Positions 1 to 5,258 of a stretch of DNA of 5,258 nucleotides are shown piece by piece (the stretch's first letter is position 1; every line of letters begins with the position of its first letter). Both the position numbers and the translations under genes were made by a program. The notes under the pieces were generated by a model. The model was not told the origin of the DNA. It saw only the letters and a program-made list of their open reading frames with translations, and did not search any database. The stretch covers positions 1 to 5,258 of the forward strand of contig CALZMK010000144.1 in the NCBI GenBank assembly GCA_945788545.1, in the 5' to 3' direction. Source of the stretch: an uncultured Prevotella sp. (GTDB lineage: Bacteria; Bacteroidota; Bacteroidia; Bacteroidales; Bacteroidaceae).

Positions 1-2120
1 ATTGGTCGCATTATTTTCCTATTACCGACCCGACGTTGATATTCTTCGTCGTGCTGTGTATAATACTTCTGGCACCTATTGTGATGAGTCGTTTGCGCAT
101 TCCGCATATCATCGGTATGGTGCTGGCAGGAGTTGCCGTGGGGCAGTATGGACTCAATATCCTGGAGCGTGATTCTTCATTTGAACTCTTCGGAAAGGTG
201 GGACTTCTATACATCATGTTCCTTGCAGGACTTGAGATGAATCTCACCGACATCATGAAGCGGCGAGGCAAATTCCTGATATTTGGATTCCTCACGTTTT
301 TCATTCCCTTCGTGGTTGCATTTTTCGTAGGCTCGTGGTTGCTTGGTTATGGCGAGACTGGGTCGCTGCTTTTCTCATGTATCCTTGCGTCCAACACCCT
401 GATAGCTTATCCCATCGTATGCAAATATGGTTTGCAACGCCACAAGGCGGTGGCACTCAGTGTTGGTTCGTCGATGATTGCCCTCACATTGTCGCTGCTT
501 ATCCTTGCCGCCATTGTTGGGGCAAATGGAGATGGGGGCGGTATCACGTTCTGGGTGTTGTTTGCAGTGAAGGTGGTGTTCTTTTGTGCATTGATGGCAC
601 TCGTGGTGCCCAGGCTCACACGATGGTTCTTCCGTCATTATGCCGACTCTGTGATGCTGTATATATATACAATGTGTGTACTGTTTCTCAGTGCGGCAGT
701 GTCTGAGATGTGCGGATTGGAGGGTATCTTTGGCGCATTCCTTGCCGGTCTTATTCTCAATCGCTTCATTCCGAGTGTCTCGCCTCTGATGAATCGCCTT
801 GAGTTTATCGGTAATGCTCTTTTCATCCCTTATTTCCTGATTGGAGTGGGAATGTTGATTGACATCACTGTTCTCTTCCGTGGCTTCGACACATTGTGGG
901 TGGTGTTCTGCATGGTGTTGTTCGCCACGCTCACCAAGGCTATTGCTGCCTATGCCTCGTGCCTCGTGTTCAGGTATTCGTGGCTCAGTGGACACATGAT
1001 GTTCGGACTCACTGAGGCTCATGCAGCCGGTGGTATTGCAATGACGATGGTGGGTATGCGTATGCAGATGCCCGACGGCACCTATGTCGTCGATGCCAAC
1101 ATGCTCAATGGTGTTGTGATGATGATTCTTTTCACATGTATCATCAGTTCTATTGTTGTGGAATATTCGGCGCAGGGCATATTGCTGAAGGAGAAGATGC
1201 AACCCGAGGAACCCGACGACAAGCTGCTCGACGACGAGAGTATGATGTTGCCGCTGCAGCATGCCGACGATGCCGACCACCTGGTGCAGTTGGCTATTCT
1301 GATGCGCAATAAGCGACTCGGACGCGGACTATTGGGTATCAACGTGGTGTATGACGATGTTAACAGCCGACGCAACAAGAATATGGGAAGTCATATTCTT
1401 GAACATGCCCAGGCTACTGCTGCTTCTGCCGACGTGAGGATGATAACCCAAAGCCGACTATCCACAAATATATCCAACGGTATTAAGCATGCCTTCAAGG
1501 AATATGAGGCAAGTGAGATAATCATGGGTCTCCATCGCAAGACATCGCCTGGCGACACGTTCTGGGGGGCATATACCCAAGGACTTATCAGTGAGATAAG
1601 CAGGCAGATTATGGTGTGCCGCATAGAGAAGCCGCTTAACACGATACGGCGCATACAGGTGGCTGTGCCGTCGAGGGTGGAGTTTGAACCGGGATTCTAT
1701 CGATGGGTGGAACATCTGGCCCGACTGGCAGGCAATCTCGGTTGCCGCATTATCTTCCATTCGCGTAAAGGCACTGGCGAACTGATATCTCAGTATATAC
1801 AAAACCGTCATCCCGAGGTGAGGGCTGAGTATGAGGAGATGCTTCATTGGAAGGAACTCACCACCATGGCGCGTGCTGTGAAGGAAGATCATCTATTGGT
1901 AGTTATCACGGCACGTAGTGGCACAGTGTCATACAAACCGGCATTTGAGCATCTGCCACAGGAGCTCACCGACTCATTCCCGCATGGCAGCATGATAATC
2001 CTCTATCCCGACCAATATGGTCAGCCGCAGGATGCGATGACGTTCACCTCGCCGCAGATACAGGATAAGGAGAGTGCCTATGCCACAGTTCTGAATTTCC
2101 TGATGAAATTTAAAAAATAG
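1..2120 (+). CDS. CPA2-type cation/proton antiporter with tandem USP-like C-terminal domains (5' end cut off)
   Basis: Inner-membrane antiporter expected to exchange H+ for Na+ or K+. The frame is open to the left edge (first full codon at 3). Codons 3-35 read WSHYFPITDPT, which fits the family's N-terminus, so the TTG at 36 is probably internal and the true start lies outside. Residue numbers below count from that TTG. About 13 hydrophobic segments cover residues 1-382 (Na+/H+ exchanger domain), with family-like stretches RLRIPHIIGMVLAG (19-32), FLAGLEMNL (62-70), NTLIAYPIV (120-128) and GLTEAHAAGG (324-333). An acidic linker (386-401) leads to two soluble alpha/beta domains, about 415-530 and 537-660, resembling universal stress proteins; SEIIMGLHRK (493-502) recalls the USP 'IVMGxHGR' strand-loop, but the glycine-rich nucleotide loop is not clear. 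Odd: the segment at 138-162 has no acidic residue where CPA2 proteins usually carry Asp. First gene of a tight operon. The family call is firm; the ion is unknown. Confidence 0.9.
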   Translation, partial: WSHYFPITDPTLIFFVVLCIILLAPIVMSRLRIPHIIGMVLAGVAVGQYGLNILERDSSFELFGKVGLLYIMFLAGLEMNLTDIMKRRGKFLIFGFLTFFIPFVVAFFVGSWLLGYGETGSLLFSCILASNTLIAYPIVCKYGLQRHKAVALSVGSSMIALTLSLLILAAIVGANGDGGGITFWVLFAVKVVFFCALMALVVPRLTRWFFRHYADSVMLYIYTMCVLFLSAAVSEMCGLEGIFGAFLAGLILNRFIPSVSPLMNRLEFIGNALFIPYFLIGVGMLIDITVLFRGFDTLWVVFCMVLFATLTKAIAAYASCLVFRYSWLSGHMMFGLTEAHAAGGIAMTMVGMRMQMPDGTYVVDANMLNGVVMMILFTCIISSIVVEYSAQGILLKEKMQPEEPDDKLLDDESMMLPLQHADDADHLVQLAILMRNKRLGRGLLGINVVYDDVNSRRNKNMGSHILEHAQATAASADVRMITQSRLSTNISNGIKHAFKEYEASEIIMGLHRKTSPGDTFWGAYTQGLISEISRQIMVCRIEKPLNTIRRIQVAVPSRVEFEPGFYRWVEHLARLAGNLGCRIIFHSRKGTGELISQYIQNRHPEVRAEYEEMLHWKELTTMARAVKEDHLLVVITARSGTVSYKPAFEHLPQELTDSFPHGSMIILYPDQYGQPQDAMTFTSPQIQDKESAYATVLNFLMKFKK

Positions 2121-2123
2121 TTT

Positions 2124-2852
2124 ATGATAGAATTAAAAAATATCCACAAGAGCTTCGGCTCATTAGAAGTCCTAAAAGGCATTGACCTCCATATAGATAA
2201 AGGTGAGGTGGTAAGCATCGTCGGACCAAGCGGTGCTGGAAAAACCACATTGCTACAGATTATGGGAACACTCGACCGTCCCGACTCGGGACAGGTGATA
2301 GTGGACGGTATCGACGTGAGCAGTATGAACGGCAAGAAAATATCAGAGTTCCGCAATACTCACGTGGGTTTCGTCTTCCAGTTTCATCAACTGCTGCCTG
2401 AGTTCACTGCATTGGAGAATATCATGATTCCCGCATTCATTGCGGGACGCTCAAGGAGTGAGGCAAAACAGCGTGCAATGGAATTGCTGGAGTTTATGAA
2501 CCTGTCAGATCGTGCGCAGCATAAGCCCAACGAACTCTCGGGCGGTGAGAAACAGCGTGTGGCAGTAGCAAGGGCATTGGTAAACAATCCCGCTGTCATC
2601 TTTGCTGACGAGCCATCAGGCAGTCTTGACTCCCAAAATAAATCAGAATTGCATCAGCTCTTCTTCGACCTGCGCGACAAGTACGGCCAAACCTTTGTCA
2701 TCGTGACGCATGACGAGCAACTCGCCTCCATCACCGACCGCACCATCCACATGAAAGACGGAAAGATAGCCCCCCCTACAATACCTACACTCCCTACAGA
2801 AGAACCTACAACACTTACACCCCCTACATCATCAACAACAACATCAGAATAA
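2124..2852 (+). CDS. lolD: LolD-like ABC transporter ATP-binding protein
   Basis: Cytoplasmic ATPase of an ABC transporter, 242 residues. Motifs are complete: Walker [10 protein letters not shown] (34-42), Q-loop Gln86, signature LSGGEKQR (138-145), Walker B VIFADEP with Asp162 and Glu163, D-loop SLDS (167-170), switch His196. The stretch [15 protein letters not shown] (85-99) and [16 protein letters not shown] are typical of LolD, which powers release of lipoproteins from the inner membrane with LolC/LolE; the related MacB/FtsE/SalX group is the alternative. No permease gene is in the window, so the partner must be encoded elsewhere and the symbol is given by similarity only. The usual TGNLD is SGSLD here. 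The family fold ends near KDGKI (211-215); the remaining ~26 residues are a Pro/Thr/Ser tail (separate entry), making it longer than most members. ATG lies three bases after the antiporter stop, with no separate promoter or Shine-Dalgarno site seen. Confidence 0.9.
   Translation: MIELKNIHKSFGSLEVLKGIDLHIDKGEVVSIVGPSGAGKTTLLQIMGTLDRPDSGQVIVDGIDVSSMNGKKISEFRNTHVGFVFQFHQLLPEFTALENIMIPAFIAGRSRSEAKQRAMELLEFMNLSDRAQHKPNELSGGEKQRVAVARALVNNPAVIFADEPSGSLDSQNKSELHQLFFDLRDKYGQTFVIVTHDEQLASITDRTIHMKDGKIAPPTIPTLPTEEPTTLTPPTSSTTTSE
2772..2828 (+). repeat. Imperfect 9-base tandem repeat coding Pro-Thr tail of the ABC ATPase
   Basis: Triplets of the pattern N-Pro-Thr recur in frame as [19 protein letters not shown]. 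Each complete Pro-Thr unit uses the same codons, cct aca, at 2775, 2784, 2793, 2805 and 2823, with a decayed ctt aca at 2814. Spacing is 9 bases with insertions. The run continues into Ser/Thr codons (tca, aca) up to the stop at 2850. The plus strand has only three G residues from 2772 to 2849, all in Glu codons. Identical codons suggest slippage-type expansion rather than selection on protein alone; that is inference. Confidence 0.75.
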
Positions 2853-3691
2853 TGGAAAAAATAAAATTAGGCGACTACAACCACCTGAAAGTAGTGAAAA
2901 AGGTGGACTTCGGAATGTATCTCGACGGTGGTGTCGAGGGAGAGATCTTATTGCCTACAAGATATGTGCCTGAGGGATGCGCCATAGACGATGAACTCGA
3001 CGTATTCCTCTATCTCGACCAGGACGAGAAGATTATCGCCACGACATTGCAACCGCTTGCCAAAGTGGGTGAATTTGCCTACCTTGAGGTGGCATGGGTG
3101 AATGAATACGGTGCCTTTCTCAACTGGGGACTCATGAAGGACCTGTTCTGCCCGTTCCGCGAACAAAAGAAACGTATGCAGAAAGGGGAGAGGTATATTG
3201 TCTATGTGAAACTTGACGAGGAGAGCTATCGTATCATGGCAACTGCCAAGGTGGATAAGTATCTCAATCGCGACATGCCCAAATACAAGCATGGCGAAGA
3301 GGTGGACATGCTTGTGCAGCAGAAGACAGAATTGGGATTCAAGGTGATTATCGACAATGCCTATGGCGGTCTTATCTATGACAACCAGGTGTTCCGACCG
3401 CTACATACGGGCGACCGCTTAAAGGGATATATCGACAGGGTGCGTCCCGATGGAAAGATTGACGTGACAGTGCAACCTACTGGTAGGCGACAGACGGAGG
3501 AGTTCTCTGATGTGTTGCTGAATTATCTGAAGGAGAACGGTGGACATTGTAGTCTTGGGGACAAGAGTCCTGCGGAACTGATTGCCGACCGATTCAAGGT
3601 GAGCAAGAAGACGTATAAGAAAGCCATTGGCGACCTATACCGCAAACATCTCATCACCATCTCCGACGAAGGCATCGACCTCGTGAAGTGA
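2852..3691 (+). CDS. CvfB/YitL-like RNA-binding protein (S1-like domains plus winged helix)
   Basis: Predicted cytoplasmic RNA-binding regulator, 279 residues, close to the ~280-300 usual for the CvfB/YitL family (COG2996). Members in Firmicutes affect virulence gene expression and bind RNA; the role in Bacteroidota is not known to me. Three beta-rich S1-like segments can be placed at about 1-66 (LKVVKKVDFGMYLDGG, then EILLP), 72-135 (GEFAYLEVAWVNEYGAFLNWG, then DLFCPF) and 147-208 (GFKVIIDNAYGGLIYDNQV, then GDRLKGYIDRVRPDGKIDV). The C-terminus (about 212-279) looks like a winged helix: FSDVLLNYLKENGG, SPAELIADRFKVSKKTYKKAIGDLYRKHLI, then a short strand. The repeated 'GAFLNWGL..LFCPF' pattern is diagnostic. 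Its ATG shares one base with the ATPase stop (TAATG), so translation is probably coupled to the upstream gene. Such proteins are sometimes labelled GntR-like because of the winged helix; I do not support a DNA-binding repressor call. Confidence 0.88.
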   Translation: MEKIKLGDYNHLKVVKKVDFGMYLDGGVEGEILLPTRYVPEGCAIDDELDVFLYLDQDEKIIATTLQPLAKVGEFAYLEVAWVNEYGAFLNWGLMKDLFCPFREQKKRMQKGERYIVYVKLDEESYRIMATAKVDKYLNRDMPKYKHGEEVDMLVQQKTELGFKVIIDNAYGGLIYDNQVFRPLHTGDRLKGYIDRVRPDGKIDVTVQPTGRRQTEEFSDVLLNYLKENGGHCSLGDKSPAELIADRFKVSKKTYKKAIGDLYRKHLITISDEGIDLVK

Positions 3692-3719
3692 TCCACAGAT
3701 TATCACAGCTGAAAATTTT

Positions 3720-3804
3720 TTGGCACGGAAAACACGGATTAACACTGATAATTACATACGATATCTATGTTCAAAACAGTGTAAATCCGTGTTTTCAGTG
3801 CCAA
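3720..3804. repeat. 28-bp imperfect inverted repeat between convergent genes; possible two-way transcript end
   Basis: Left arm 3720-3747 and right arm 3777-3804 are reverse complements at 26 of 28 positions (mismatches at 3727/3797 and 3741/3783). The 29-base loop contains a small stem, acata (3754-3758) with tatgt (3766-3770). Within each arm a 9-10 base motif recurs (CACGGAAAA, CACGGATTAA, CACTGATAA in the left arm). It lies in the 141-base spacer between the stop codons of the RNA-binding protein and asnS, where a shared terminator is expected. However, the stem is preceded by T's and followed by AAATAATA on the plus strand, so there is no canonical U-tract directly after the stem in either direction. 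A dispersed intergenic repeat, or a 3'-end-protecting hairpin, is an equal alternative. Confidence 0.8.
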
Positions 3805-3814
3805 ATAATATATA

Positions 3815-3830
3815 TTTATCCGTGGATAAA
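3815..3830. repeat. 16-bp palindrome just past the asnS stop
   Basis: TTTATCC and GGATAAA arms (3815-3821 and 3824-3830) flank a two-base centre, GT. It ends two bases before the asnS stop codon on the minus strand. A two-base loop is too tight for a good RNA hairpin, so a DNA dyad or a remnant of the larger repeat nearby is more likely. Its sequence partly matches, in inverted orientation, the segment at 3691-3702 on the other side of the 28-bp repeat. Confidence 0.55.
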
Positions 3831-3832
3831 AC

Positions 3833-5236
3833 TTAGAACTCAGCTGTCTTCGGCGTTCTCGGGAACGGGATGACGTCGCGGATGTTCTGCATACCAGTTA
3901 CGAAGAGGATGAGACGCTCGAAGCCGAGACCAAAACCTCCGTGGGGGCATGATCCGTACTTGCGGGTGTCGAGATACCACCACATGTCCTTCATCGGGAT
4001 GTTGCGGCGCTCAATCTCCGACATCAGTTTGTCATAACTTTCCTCACGCACACTACCACCGATAATCTCACCAATCTGCGGGAAGAGAACGTCGGTGCCC
4101 TGTACGGTCTTGTCATCCTCATTGATCTTCATATAGAAAGCCTTGATATCCTTGGGATAGTCAATCATGATGACAGGCTTCTTGAAGTGCTCCTCAACGA
4201 GATAACGCTCATGCTCACTGGCGAGGTCCATACCCCAGCTTACGGGGAACTCAAACTTCTTGCCGTTCTTCACTGCCTCCTCGAGAATCTTGATACCCTC
4301 GGTGTAGGGAAGGCGGATGAAGTCGGTCTTCACTACCGACTGCAGACGCTCGAGCAAGGTCTTGTCGATCATCTTGTTGAGGAACTCAAGGTCATCCTTA
4401 CAGTTGTCAAGAGCCCAATTTACGCAATACTTAATGAAGTCCTCTTCGAGGTCCATCAGGTCGTTGAGGTCGATGAATGCCACCTCCGGTTCAATCATCC
4501 AGAACTCGGCGAGATGGCGCGGAGTATTTGAGTTCTCGGCACGGAATGTGGGACCGAAGGTATAGATGGCTCCCAGGGCAGTAGCACCGAGTTCGCCCTC
4601 CAGCTGTCCGCTCACAGTGAGTGAGGTCTGCTTGCCGAAGAAGTCGTCATCGTAGATAATCTTTCCCTCCTCGTCCTTCTTGAGGTCGTAGAGGTTCTTT
4701 GTTGTCACCTGGAACATCTGTCCGGCACCCTCGCAGTCACTTGCAGTGATGAGCGGAGTGTGGAAATAGAAGAATCCATGATCGTGGAAATACTTATGGA
4801 TGGCGATAGCCATATTGTGGCGTATGCGCATCACGGCTCCGAAGGTGTTGGTGCGCAGGCGCAGATGGGCGTGCTGACGCATATATTCGAAGCTCTGTCC
4901 CTTCTTCTGCATGGGGTAGTCGCCGCCGCAAAGACCGTAGATCTCAATCTCGCGGCACTGCAGTTCAACTGTCTGTCCGGCACCCTGGCTTTCCACCAGT
5001 TCGCCGTTGACATTGATACATGAGCCTGTTGTTATCTGTTTGAGCAGTTCGGCGTCAAACTTGGTGGGGTCAACCACGACCTGGATGTTCTTGATAGTGG
5101 AGCCGTCGTTGAGGGCTATGAAATCCACTGCCTTACTCGAGCGGTGGGTTCTAACCCATCCTCTCACGTTTACTATCTGTCCGTAGTCAGTGCGCTGCAG
5201 CGCATCTACTACCTTTGTTCTTTTTATTGTTTGCAT
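3833..5236 (-). CDS. asnS: Asparaginyl-tRNA synthetase (AsnRS)
   Basis: Class IIb synthetase that charges tRNA-Asn with asparagine using ATP in the cytoplasm. An N-terminal anticodon-binding OB fold (about 18-105, with [25 protein letters not shown]) is followed by the class II catalytic core. Motif 1 lies around [12 protein letters not shown] (153-164, Pro161); motif 2 is [21 protein letters not shown] (231-251, Arg232 and Glu234); motif 3 is GFGLGFERL (434-442, Arg441). An acidic/basic insert (about 180-205) between motifs 1 and 2 is as in other AsnRS of this phylum. The ATG at 5236 gives 467 residues and the family's usual beginning ([13 protein letters not shown]); a TTG seven codons upstream at 5257 would add MSKIYKT, which I reject. 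Asn rather than Asp specificity is supported by overall similarity only, but strongly. It is convergent with the upstream operon and complete. Confidence 0.97.
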   Translation of the reverse strand: MQTIKRTKVVDALQRTDYGQIVNVRGWVRTHRSSKAVDFIALNDGSTIKNIQVVVDPTKFDAELLKQITTGSCINVNGELVESQGAGQTVELQCREIEIYGLCGGDYPMQKKGQSFEYMRQHAHLRLRTNTFGAVMRIRHNMAIAIHKYFHDHGFFYFHTPLITASDCEGAGQMFQVTTKNLYDLKKDEEGKIIYDDDFFGKQTSLTVSGQLEGELGATALGAIYTFGPTFRAENSNTPRHLAEFWMIEPEVAFIDLNDLMDLEEDFIKYCVNWALDNCKDDLEFLNKMIDKTLLERLQSVVKTDFIRLPYTEGIKILEEAVKNGKKFEFPVSWGMDLASEHERYLVEEHFKKPVIMIDYPKDIKAFYMKINEDDKTVQGTDVLFPQIGEIIGGSVREESYDKLMSEIERRNIPMKDMWWYLDTRKYGSCPHGGFGLGFERLILFVTGMQNIRDVIPFPRTPKTAEF

Positions 5237-5258
5237 CGTTTTATATATTTTACTCAAA
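5237..5258 (-). promoter_or_regulatory. A/T-rich leader of asnS, perhaps reaching a Bacteroidetes -7 promoter element at the edge
   Basis: Read on the minus strand, the bases before the ATG are TTTGAGTAAAATATATAAAACG. There is no Shine-Dalgarno sequence; an A-rich unstructured leader is usual for Bacteroidota starts. The TTTG at 5258-5255 could be the 3' half of a -7 box (TAnnTTTG), which would give a very short untranslated leader, but the TAnn half and the -33 box would be outside the window. Weak evidence. Confidence 0.25.

Noticed and set aside
658..671. 14-bp perfect palindrome TGTATATATATACA
   Set aside because: It lies inside a membrane-helix coding stretch (MLYIYTM) and is explained by Tyr/Ile codons; simple alternating AT is expected to be palindromic.
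375..1280. 301-residue open frame on the minus strand inside the antiporter gene
   Set aside because: It is antisense to a clear membrane-protein gene, is rich in His/Glu/Gln as expected from reversed hydrophobic codons, and shows no recognisable domain.
3716..3747. Canonical intrinsic terminator for the plus-strand operon
   Set aside because: The T-run at 3716-3721 comes before the stem, not after it, and the right arm is followed by AAATAATA; a standard hairpin-plus-U-tract is not present, so only a possible non-canonical end is noted.
3689..3830. Possible DnaA boxes or origin-like sites (TGATCCACA; TTATCCACG on the minus strand)
   Set aside because: Each has one mismatch to TTATCCACA, there are only two, they are widely spaced, and no origin genes or A/T-rich unwinding region are present; they are better explained as parts of the inverted repeat.
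3688..3873. 61-residue plus-strand open frame across the spacer
   Set aside because: It runs through the inverted repeat and into the 3' end of asnS, overlaps the upstream stop and has no protein-like pattern.
5237..5257. TTG start of asnS at 5257, seven codons before the ATG
   Set aside because: The ATG at 5236 gives the normal 467-residue family length and N-terminus; the extra MSKIYKT comes from A/T-rich leader sequence.

Overview
The window looks like core chromosome of a member of the Bacteroidota, most likely order Bacteroidales and Prevotella-like. This rests on protein character (an antiporter fused to stress-protein domains, an AsnRS of the 467-residue Bacteroidetes type) and on the lack of Shine-Dalgarno sequences before starts, with A-rich leaders instead. 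I see no mobile element, tRNA, rRNA, CRISPR array or defence gene, and base composition looks even throughout.

Layout: three plus-strand genes are packed as one probable operon. The first is a CPA2-type cation/proton antiporter with a cytoplasmic tandem universal-stress-protein-like tail. Its 5' end lies beyond the left edge. Three bases later comes a LolD-like ABC ATPase, whose last ~26 residues are a Pro/Thr tail made of repeated cct-aca codons. Its stop codon overlaps by one base (TAATG) the start of a CvfB/YitL-like RNA-binding protein with S1-like domains and a winged helix. Facing this operon on the minus strand is asnS (asparaginyl-tRNA synthetase), whose start is almost at the right edge. 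Every base from 1 to 5236 is coding except a 3-base gap and a 141-base spacer between the convergent genes.

That spacer (3692-3832) is the most structured non-coding part. It holds a near-perfect 28-bp inverted repeat with a small hairpin in its loop, a separate 16-bp palindrome beside asnS, and a weaker outer pair of arms. It could be a two-way transcript end, a dispersed intergenic repeat of the genome, or both.

The genes are mostly housekeeping: ion homeostasis, an ATPase of the lipoprotein-release/macrolide-export class without its permease nearby, an RNA-binding regulator, and translation. I find no convincing undescribed system. The points most worth a second look are the inverted repeat, the low-complexity tail of the ATPase, and the absence of the usual membrane aspartate in the antiporter.
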